DNA from: Nocardioides sp. Kera G14
GTDB taxonomy: Bacteria; Actinomycetota; Actinomycetes; Propionibacteriales; Nocardioidaceae
Reading direction: 5' to 3'
Assembly (NCBI RefSeq): GCF_020715565.1
Contig: NZ_CP085839.1
Coordinates: forward strand, 434,001-498,000
DNA: 64,000 nt
Shown: positions 16,834 through 22,671 of the stretch, piece by piece
How the letters are laid out: every line of letters begins with the position of its first letter
Position numbering within the stretch: the first letter of the stretch is position 1
Translations under genes and position numbers: made by a program
Notes under the pieces: model-generated
Told to the model about the DNA's origin: nothing
The model's input: the letters and a program-made list of their open reading frames with translations, nothing else
The model's database searches: none

Positions 16834-18147
16834 CTATAGGCGTGATGACCCGACCCATCCCTGTTGTGGAGCTGTGACTCCGAACCACGCGCCCACCGTC
16901 GGCGCCACGTCCAGGGTCGAGGCCAGCTCCGATCTCACCCGGGAGGACGCGACGGCGCCACCGGTGAGGAAGAAGGGGATCGGGCGGGTGGTCGGGTGCC
17001 CGTGGTTGCCGGGGATCGGGTTGGACGTGGCCGAGGCGCTGAAGCGCCAGCCGGCCTTGGCATAGACGACGAGGTCGCCGCACGGCCCGCCCAGGTTGAG
17101 GTCCTCAGGTGAGTGCGCCTCGAGGACACCGCCGGTCGCCAGCGCCGCCTCACGCATGGCCGCCACGGCCAGCGTGCGGCCGGCCGACGGTCCGGTCCAG
17201 TAGACGAGGTCGGCGCCGCCGTTCTCGGCGAGCGCGTAGTTGCCCTTGAGCCCCGGCACGGCGTCGAAGGCCGAGGAGAGCGAGATGACCTTGCCCGGTG
17301 CCGACCAGTCCATCGAGTGGTCGGCCAGCACGATCACCAGGGAGTCGTCCCAGTGACCCGTCGACTTGAGCGTGGCCACGAAGCTCCCGACGACCGCGTC
17401 CGTGTTGGCCAGCACCGCGCGGCGCACGACGGGGAGCGACATCCCTCCGGAGAGGAACTCGGTCAGCCCCGCGGTCAGGTCGGCGTGGCCGAAGCGGTCG
17501 ATGTCGCCCAGGTTGACGAACATGAAGTGCGGGTCCTGCTGCCGGATCATCTGCAGCGCCGCCGGCATCGTGAGCGAGTCGACCTCATGCCCGGTGATGG
17601 GCAGCGCGAGCGCCGGCTCCCACTGGTACGTCGCCTCGCCGAGGAACGCGTTGTAGAGGTAGGTCTTCGACAGCACGGTGCCGGTGGTGAGACCGGCCGC
17701 GTTCAGCTGGCTGATCACCGTCGGTGCCGTCAGGTCCTGGTGACTGGCGTCCCGGGTGGTGCCCAGCGCCGAGTCGTAGATCGTGTTCGCCGGCACGCCG
17801 TTCCGGTCGGAGTGGACCCCGGTCATCATCATGACGTGGTTGGGGATCGTCTCCATGATCGGCTGCGACAGCGCCCGTGCGTAACGGACGCCCTGGTCAC
17901 GGAGGCCGGTGATCGTCGGGGTGAGGCCCAGGTCCAGCTCCTCCGGACGAGTGCCGTCCAGGACCAGGACGTAGCAGCGCTTGGCCGTCGTGACCGCGGC
18001 ATCGGCGGCCGACGTACCGACGGCTCCGGCCACCGCGGAGACGGCGATCCCGGCGGCGCCGGCCTTGAGCAGTGTACGTCGACCGGTCCTGATCTGCGCC
18101 AGGCCGGCTGCGAAGTCGGCCGGGTCAGAGATGTGTGAGTGACTCAT
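16834..18147 (-). CDS. Alkaline-phosphatase-superfamily phosphodiesterase, Tat-exported
   Basis: A 437-residue protein with a twin-arginine leader (GRRTLLKAGAAGIAVSAVAG). It has the alkaline phosphatase/sulfatase/nucleotide pyrophosphatase layout: a metal Asp and nucleophile Thr in VLVLDGTRPEEL, PNHVMMMTGVHSDRNG, GDIDRFGHAD and ADHSMDWS. It probably cleaves phosphodiesters or phosphonates outside the cell. The ATG at 18147 overlaps the stop of the upstream PhoD gene by 4 nt (ATGA), and the metalloprotease gene follows after 8 nt, so the three are likely one operon. An upstream extension of 19 residues lies in the preceding gene and was rejected. Confidence 0.85.
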   Translation of the reverse strand: MSHSHISDPADFAAGLAQIRTGRRTLLKAGAAGIAVSAVAGAVGTSAADAAVTTAKRCYVLVLDGTRPEELDLGLTPTITGLRDQGVRYARALSQPIMETIPNHVMMMTGVHSDRNGVPANTIYDSALGTTRDASHQDLTAPTVISQLNAAGLTTGTVLSKTYLYNAFLGEATYQWEPALALPITGHEVDSLTMPAALQMIRQQDPHFMFVNLGDIDRFGHADLTAGLTEFLSGGMSLPVVRRAVLANTDAVVGSFVATLKSTGHWDDSLVIVLADHSMDWSAPGKVISLSSAFDAVPGLKGNYALAENGGADLVYWTGPSAGRTLAVAAMREAALATGGVLEAHSPEDLNLGGPCGDLVVYAKAGWRFSASATSNPIPGNHGHPTTRPIPFFLTGGAVASSRVRSELASTLDVAPTVGAWFGVTAPQQGWVGSSRL

Positions 18148-20114
18148 GCGACCGGCCCTCCGGTCACCTTGTGAACGACGCCGGCGCCGGTGGCCACGGC
18201 CCACGACTGCCCATGTCTGACCGTGGCCGCGGGATCGGCCCGGTCACTGATGAACCACCAGTCGGTCTGGATCCGCGCCGGGGTGATGTCGACGACCATG
18301 AAGCCGTGGTTGTTGAAGTCGAGGTACTTGATGTGCGGGTTGAGCGCCTGTACCGCCGTGGCCGCCGTCTGACCGGCGGCGAGGTTGCTCGCTGAGGTCG
18401 GCTGGCCCGGGACGGCGTCCTTGATGTTGTTGGACGTGACCGACGGCCCGACGAACTCGACGCCCGCTGTCCCGCCCAGGAGCGGGTAGAGGTCGGCGTT
18501 CTCCGGCGGATGGGGCAGGTCGTTGGCCCACGAGGTGTGGATGTCGCCGGTGAGGAAGACGACGTCGCGCACGCCCTGGTCGACGATGTGGTCGAAGAGT
18601 TCGCGGCGGTCGGCGGTGTAGCCGTCCCACTGGTCGGGGTTGATCGCCGTGCTCGGGATCTGCGCCCCGGCGCCGAGGCCCTTGAGCAGTTCCTGCGTCG
18701 AGGCCGGGAGCTGCGCGACCATCAGTGGTGCGATCGTCACGGGGTTGCCGACGAGCCGCCACTGCGGCGCCGTCGGCGTGAGCCCGTCGAGCAGGAACGC
18801 CATCTGGTCGGCGCCGGTGATCGTGCGGTCCGGGTCGCCCATCGCGGTCGAGCCCATCGCCACCTGCTCGGAGCGGTAGGAGCGCAGGTCCAGCATGGTG
18901 AGCTCGGCCAGCTGGCCGAAGGTGAAGCGCCGATAGATCGTGGCTCCGTCACCCAGCGTGACGGTGTTCTCGAGCCGGACGGGCATCCACTCGTCGTACG
19001 CCTTCCGAGCCGCCGCCCTCCGGACGGTCCAGTCGCCCTCGGTGTCGGGCTGGTGGTTCTCGGCACCGCCGGACCAGGAGTCGTTGGCGACCTCGTGGTC
19101 GTCCCACGTCGCGATCATCGGGTACTTCACGTGGACCGCCGCGAGGTCGGGGTCCTGCTTGTACTGCGCGTGCCGCTGCCGGTAGTCGGCCAGCGCGACC
19201 ATCTCGTGGGCCGGCACGTGCGTCCGGATGTCGGTGTCGGCATAGCCGTAGCCGTACTCACCGGGGCCGTACTCGTAGACGTAGTCGCCGAGGTGCAGGA
19301 CGAGGTCGAGGTCGTCGCGCGCGGCCAGGTGGCGGTAGGCGCCGAACCAACCGGCCTGCAGGTTGGCACAGCTGACGACACCGAGACGCAGGTTGGCCGG
19401 CGTCGCCGTCGGTGTCGGGGCGGTCTTCGTCCGCCCCACCGGCGAGACCTGGGCCGTGCGCCACGTGCCTTGGTAGGCGAAGCGATAGAAGTACGTCGTC
19501 GCCGCGCTCAGTCCCGACGCGTCGAGCTTCACGGTGTGGTCGCGGTCGGTGCTCGTGGTGAAGCTGCCGCTCGCCACGACGTGACTGAAGGCGGCGTCGG
19601 TGGCGACCTGCCACAGCACGGTCGCCTCCGGGCCGTTGCCGGAGGCCGGCGTCGCGTCGGCCGTCGGCGTCACGCGGGTCCAGAGCACGACCCGGTCGCG
19701 CAGCGGGTCGCCGGAGGCCACGCCGTGTTGGAAGAACTGGTGGGTGGCCTCGGGCGCGTCCGGGTTCGCCGGCGGGACGATTGCGCTGCCGCCGCCCGTG
19801 CCGGTGCCTGATCCGCTGCCGCTGCCGCTGCCGCTGCCGCTGCCGCTGCCGATGCCGACGCCGGTCGGCTCAGCCGGCGGGTGGGCGGCGTACTTCCTGT
19901 GGAGGGCGGCGAGGTCACGCTTGTGGCCGTCGATCAGCTTCCGGAGCCGCCGCTTCGCCGCAGCCCCGTGGGTGTGCTTGAGCCGCCAGCGGTCGTAGGC
20001 GAGGTGCTCGTGCAACTGCCGGTGTCGCTTGCGGATGCGCACCGGAAGGGAGGCCTCCGGAATGTCGGAATGCCAGACGGGCTTGTACGTGCGCTTCCAC
20101 CGCGCGAACGACAT
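18144..20114 (-). CDS. PhoD-like phosphatase with Gly-Ser repeat linker
   Basis: A 656-residue protein from ATG 20114. PhoD motifs are complete: LHLGDYVYEYGPGEYG, TWDDHEVANDSW and LTGDIHTSWAND, with an N-terminal FnIII-like PhoD_N domain (about 125-215). The first 85 residues are strongly basic and carry no Tat or Sec signal, unlike most PhoD proteins; after them comes a Gly-Ser/Gly-Thr linker encoded by a 6-bp repeat. Export is therefore uncertain. First gene of the probable three-gene unit with the alkaline-phosphatase-superfamily enzyme and the metalloprotease; preceded by the lexA terminator. Confidence 0.85.
   Translation of the reverse strand: MSFARWKRTYKPVWHSDIPEASLPVRIRKRHRQLHEHLAYDRWRLKHTHGAAAKRRLRKLIDGHKRDLAALHRKYAAHPPAEPTGVGIGSGSGSGSGSGSGSGTGTGGGSAIVPPANPDAPEATHQFFQHGVASGDPLRDRVVLWTRVTPTADATPASGNGPEATVLWQVATDAAFSHVVASGSFTTSTDRDHTVKLDASGLSAATTYFYRFAYQGTWRTAQVSPVGRTKTAPTPTATPANLRLGVVSCANLQAGWFGAYRHLAARDDLDLVLHLGDYVYEYGPGEYGYGYADTDIRTHVPAHEMVALADYRQRHAQYKQDPDLAAVHVKYPMIATWDDHEVANDSWSGGAENHQPDTEGDWTVRRAAARKAYDEWMPVRLENTVTLGDGATIYRRFTFGQLAELTMLDLRSYRSEQVAMGSTAMGDPDRTITGADQMAFLLDGLTPTAPQWRLVGNPVTIAPLMVAQLPASTQELLKGLGAGAQIPSTAINPDQWDGYTADRRELFDHIVDQGVRDVVFLTGDIHTSWANDLPHPPENADLYPLLGGTAGVEFVGPSVTSNNIKDAVPGQPTSASNLAAGQTAATAVQALNPHIKYLDFNNHGFMVVDITPARIQTDWWFISDRADPAATVRHGQSWAVATGAGVVHKVTGGPVA
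19807..19850. repeat. Hexanucleotide (GCCGCT)n repeat encoding a Gly-Ser linker
   Basis: About seven copies of a degenerate 6-bp unit (GCCGCT, read as Gly-Ser on the minus strand) lie in the linker of the PhoD-like gene. Because the unit is a multiple of three, copy-number changes would alter linker length without shifting the frame. Confidence 0.8.
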
Positions 20115-20131
20115 CACGCTCCACAAACGCC

Positions 20132-20160
20132 TCCGGCCCCGTCGAGGTGACGGGGCCGGA
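20132..20160. terminator. lexA terminator
   Basis: Arms 20132-20142 and 20150-20160 are exact 11-bp reverse complements (TCCGGCCCCGT / ACGGGGCCGGA) around a 7-nt loop, 19 nt past the lexA stop on the minus strand and just before the PhoD-like start. Confidence 0.85.
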
Positions 20161-20178
20161 AGGTGAACAGTCGGTGGT

Positions 20179-20892
20179 CTAGAGGGACCGCAGGACCGCG
20201 GTGACCTTGCCGAGGATCGTGGCGTGGGTGCCGTCGATGGGGTCGTACGCCGCGTTGTGCGGCAGCAGCCAGACCTTGCCGTCCTTGCGCTGGAAGGTCT
20301 TGACGGTCGCCTCACCGTCGATCATCGCAGCGACGATCTCCCCGTTGTTGGCGGTCTGCTGCGCCTTCACGACGACATAGTCGCCGTTGCAGATGGCGGC
20401 GTCGATCATCGAGTCACCACTGACCTCGAGCATGTAAAGCTCGCCATCGCCGACCAGCTCCTTGGGCAGCGGCATGACGGACTCGGTGTGCTGCTCGGCG
20501 AGGATCGGGCTACCGGCCGCGATCCGACCGACCAGGGGCACGTACTGCGCCGGGGGAGCGGCGTCACCCAGCCCGGTCGCGTCGATCTGGTCATCGGGGT
20601 CAGCGGTGCCCATCGACTTGCGGGCCGCCATCACCTCAGGCAGGAAGACCTCGAGCGCGCGCGGCCGGTGCGGGTCACGGCGCAGGAAGCCCTTGTCCTC
20701 CAGGGTGCGCAGCTGATGGGCGACGGAACTGGTCGAGGTCAGCCCCACCGCCGCGCCGATCTCGCGCATGCTCGGCGGGTAACCCCGCTGCTCGATGGAG
20801 TCCCTGAGGGTGGCGAGGATCCGCTGCTGGCGCGGGGTGAGCCCGGTGGCGTCGGCCGGCCCGTCGGGCAGCTCGGAGATCTTCTTGCTCAT
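20179..20892 (-). CDS. lexA: SOS repressor LexA
   Basis: A 237-residue repressor-protease. The N-terminal winged helix ([20 protein letters not shown], then the recognition region [12 protein letters not shown]) is followed by the self-cleavage site Ala126-Gly127 (RIAAGSP), the catalytic Ser161 (VSGDSM) and Lys198 (EATVKTF). RecA filaments trigger cleavage and derepress the SOS regulon. An SOS box lies 24 nt upstream of the ATG at 20892, so lexA is autoregulated. Divergent from a LysM gene with its own SOS box, the arrangement known for lexA and cell-division suppressors in mycobacteria and corynebacteria. Confidence 0.98.
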   Translation of the reverse strand: MSKKISELPDGPADATGLTPRQQRILATLRDSIEQRGYPPSMREIGAAVGLTSTSSVAHQLRTLEDKGFLRRDPHRPRALEVFLPEVMAARKSMGTADPDDQIDATGLGDAAPPAQYVPLVGRIAAGSPILAEQHTESVMPLPKELVGDGELYMLEVSGDSMIDAAICNGDYVVVKAQQTANNGEIVAAMIDGEATVKTFQRKDGKVWLLPHNAAYDPIDGTHATILGKVTAVLRSL

Positions 20893-20915
20893 GGCCACGA
20901 CTCTAGCGCTCAGGT

Positions 20916-20931
20916 TCGAAAAAATGTTCGA
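20916..20931. promoter_or_regulatory. SOS box 1 (LexA site, lexA-proximal)
   Basis: TCGAAAAAATGTTCGA matches the actinobacterial SOS box TCGAAC-N4-GTTCGA with one mismatch (A for C at position 6). It is 24 nt upstream of the lexA start. Confidence 0.85.
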
Positions 20932-20968
20932 GACACGCCTTGAATTCGTTCGAACACCTGATCTAACC

Positions 20969-20984
20969 TCGTACATGTGTTCGA
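20969..20984. promoter_or_regulatory. SOS box 2 (LexA site, LysM-gene side)
   Basis: TCGTACATGTGTTCGA matches TCGAAC-N4-GTTCGA with one mismatch (T for A at position 4). It lies 76 nt upstream of the LysM start and 37 nt from the end of box 1, so the two divergent genes have separate LexA sites. A short GTTCGAAC palindrome at 20948-20955 lies between them but lacks the N4 spacer. Confidence 0.8.
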
Positions 20985-21059
20985 ACGACAGGTTCTGTCG
21001 GTGGGCACGTCTAGAACTTCAGTCAGACAGCAAAAATCCTACTTCCCCAGGAGCACGCC

Positions 21060-21416
21060 ATGACGACCATGACCCTCGACGCCCGAGTCCTTCCGGCCGC
21101 CCGCCCCGTGCGTACGGCGACGCCCGCCCGCACCTCGACCGTGCGACTGACGCGTCGTGGCCGTCTGGTCGTCTTCGGTGCCGGTCTGATGACGGCGCTC
21201 GCCCTGGGTCTCGGTCTCGCGGCGAACTCCACCGCGACGGAGCGTCCCGAGGACCTCGCGACCATCACGGTCGGTTCGGGCGAGACGCTGTGGAGCATCG
21301 CCTCCTCGGTCGCCGTCGACGGCCACACCGGCGACATGGTCGAGCAGATCAAGCAGCTCAACCACCTCTCCGGCGGCGCGCTGGAGGCCGGTCAGACGCT
21401 CCGCGTCCCGCGCTGA
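21060..21416 (+). CDS. LysM-domain membrane protein, probable SOS cell-division suppressor
   Basis: A 118-residue protein with a basic cytoplasmic start, one membrane span (LVVFGAGLMTALALGLGLAA) and an external LysM domain (TITVGSGETLWSIAS ... LEAGQTLRVPR). A ribosome binding site (AGGAG) precedes ATG 21060. Position and layout match the genes divergent from lexA in other actinobacteria (Rv2719c/ChiZ in M. tuberculosis, divS in C. glutamicum), which are SOS-induced and block division. The SOS box at 20969 supports DNA-damage induction. Function by synteny, not by sequence identity, which is low in this family. Confidence 0.8.
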   Translation: MTTMTLDARVLPAARPVRTATPARTSTVRLTRRGRLVVFGAGLMTALALGLGLAANSTATERPEDLATITVGSGETLWSIASSVAVDGHTGDMVEQIKQLNHLSGGALEAGQTLRVPR

Positions 21417-21493
21417 CCCCACGGTTCCACAACTGAATACAGACCTCTCGCCGCGTGCCTCGACCCCACTCGGCGGGATCAACGGGGAAACAC

Positions 21494-21537
21494 CGAGGGG
21501 CGTGGCGCGGAAGGGAAGACCGCTGCCGCGCCCCTCG
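21494..21537. terminator. Bidirectional terminator between LysM gene and membrane protein
   Basis: CGAGGGGCG (21494-21502) pairs with CGCCCCTCG (21529-21537), with further GC-rich pairing inside. It lies between the 3' ends of the convergent genes ending at 21416 and 21542. Confidence 0.7.
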
Positions 21538-21541
21538 TCCT

Positions 21542-21868
21542 TCACCGTGCGGCGCGCTTGCCGCCGTGGGTGCGAGGAGCCTTCGGCGGCGGCGTCGCGG
21601 CGACGCCAGCCACCCGCCCCGCCTGGACGAGCAGCATCATGCAGACGAAGAGAGCTGCGATCGCGCCGACCGTCATCGCCCCGGCCAGCCACCAGTCACT
21701 GTCGTCCCCTCCGCGGGCCGACGAACCGAAGTGGATGGCCGACCAGACCAGGTAGATCCAGAGGGCCAGGGCGACCACTCCGCCGGCCAGGAGGGCGAGC
21801 GCTCGACGCGGGATCCGGGCCTTCGTGCGGGCTCCGGCCCGCTTCCCTCTCGCTCCCACGCGGGACAT
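21542..21868 (-). CDS. Small two-span membrane protein, unknown function
   Basis: A 108-residue protein from ATG 21868. A basic N-terminus (MSRVGARGKRAGARTKARIP) is followed by two predicted spans (ALALLAGGVVALALWIYLVW and WLAGAMTVGAIAALFVCMML) and a basic tail. I do not recognise a named family. It is divergent from the nrdR promoter region, whose leftmost elements are within 90 nt of its start, and converges with the LysM gene. The frame remains open for 42 codons upstream, but that stretch covers the nrdR regulatory sites. Confidence 0.6.
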   Translation of the reverse strand: MSRVGARGKRAGARTKARIPRRALALLAGGVVALALWIYLVWSAIHFGSSARGGDDSDWWLAGAMTVGAIAALFVCMMLLVQAGRVAGVAATPPPKAPRTHGGKRAAR

Positions 21869-21923
21869 TCTGCCCAATTCCGATCTTTCCCACGCGACAC
21901 GCGAAAAACAGCGTCTCCGTCGC

Positions 21924-21954
21924 TTGACTCTTCTCGGGCGGACGGGGTTAGGGT
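21924..21954 (+). promoter_or_regulatory. Probable nrdR promoter
   Basis: TTGACT (21924-21929) and TAGGGT (21949-21954) are separated by 19 nt and lie just upstream of the NrdR boxes, as expected for a repressible housekeeping promoter. The spacing is slightly long. Confidence 0.45.
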
Positions 21955-21956
21955 TA

Positions 21957-22003
21957 CCACTACATCTAGTAGTTACACGGATGTAGTTCTCCACATCTAG
22001 TCC
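21957..22003. promoter_or_regulatory. Two NrdR boxes spaced 31 bp
   Basis: The 9-mer ACATCTAGT occurs at 21962-21970 and again at 21993-22001, exactly 31 bp apart, which is three helical turns. Tandem boxes about 31-32 bp apart are the known arrangement for NrdR, which binds as an ATP/dATP-loaded oligomer to repress ribonucleotide reductase genes. Box 1 is about 21957-21972 and box 2 about 21988-22003. An 8-bp inverted repeat (ACTACATC / GATGTAGT) also spans box 1. Confidence 0.8.
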
Positions 22004-22092
22004 ACAGAGGATCGGTGGTTATGCACCGGTCTCTCCACAGCGGGACGCCACAGCCTCACCGACGCCCACCCCGAGAGGAGGCGAGATCAGCG

Positions 22093-22566
22093 ATGCACTG
22101 CCCCTACTGCCGGCACACCGACACCAAGGTCCTCGACTCCCGGGTGGCCGACGACGGCGGGTCCATTCGGCGTCGTCGTACGTGTGTGAACTGTGAGAAG
22201 CGGTTCACCACCGTCGAGCTCATGCAGCTCACGGTGCTCAAGCGCAGCGGAGCCACCGAGCCGTTCACCCGTGACAAGGCGATCGCCGGCGTCCGGAAGG
22301 CCTGCAAGGGCCGCCCGGTCACCGAGGACGCGCTCGCCTGCCTCGGGCAGGAGGTCGAGGACGCCCTGCGCACCAGCGGGTATGCCGAAGTCCCCGCCCA
22401 TGAGGTCGGGATGGCCATCCTCGGCCCGCTGCGCCGCCTCGACGAGGTGGCCTACCTCCGATTCGCCAGCGTCTACCGCCAGTTTGAGTCAGCCGACGAT
22501 TTCGAGTCCGAGATCTCGATGCTGCGCACCGAGCGGGCCCTGCTCAGTCCGACGACGTCGGGCTGA
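22093..22566 (+). CDS. nrdR: Transcriptional repressor NrdR
   Basis: A 157-residue regulator. The N-terminal zinc ribbon has C3, C6, C31 and C34 (MHCPYC ... TCVNCEKRF), and the ATP-cone domain follows (about 47-137: [20 protein letters not shown]). It senses dATP versus ATP and represses ribonucleotide reductase genes. ATG 22093 is the family start; the upstream frame crosses the NrdR boxes. It precedes nrdJ, its expected target, by 105 nt that contain a strong hairpin. Confidence 0.97.
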   Translation: MHCPYCRHTDTKVLDSRVADDGGSIRRRRTCVNCEKRFTTVELMQLTVLKRSGATEPFTRDKAIAGVRKACKGRPVTEDALACLGQEVEDALRTSGYAEVPAHEVGMAILGPLRRLDEVAYLRFASVYRQFESADDFESEISMLRTERALLSPTTSG

Positions 22567-22577
22567 GCCCCCAGACG

Positions 22578-22615
22578 GGGCCGGGCAGGTTGTGGGGAAG
22601 CGACCTGCCCGGCCC
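22578..22615 (+). terminator. Strong hairpin between nrdR and nrdJ (terminator or attenuator)
   Basis: GGGCCGGGCAGGT (22578-22590) and ACCTGCCCGGCCC (22603-22615) form a perfect 13-bp stem with a 12-nt loop, 12 nt after the nrdR stop. There is no T-run. It either ends the nrdR transcript, in which case nrdJ needs its own promoter in the remaining 56 nt, or partially attenuates read-through. Confidence 0.7.
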
Positions 22616-22671
22616 TGACCGACCACAGCACCACCCACCACCACACACAGCACGCAGAGACGGGACGAGCA

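Noticed and set aside
19807..19850. CRISPR-like short repeat
   Set aside because: The unit is 6 bp without spacers and codes for a Gly-Ser linker within a gene.
8184..20114. Recent duplication giving the two PhoD genes
   Set aside because: The two proteins differ in length, leader type, linker and most of their sequence outside the metal motifs.
20948..20955. Third SOS box (GTTCGAAC)
   Set aside because: It is an 8-bp palindrome without the N4 spacer between the half-sites that LexA needs.
21869..22092. Cobalamin riboswitch in front of nrdR-nrdJ
   Set aside because: No B12-box sequence is visible; the conserved elements there are the NrdR boxes and a promoter.
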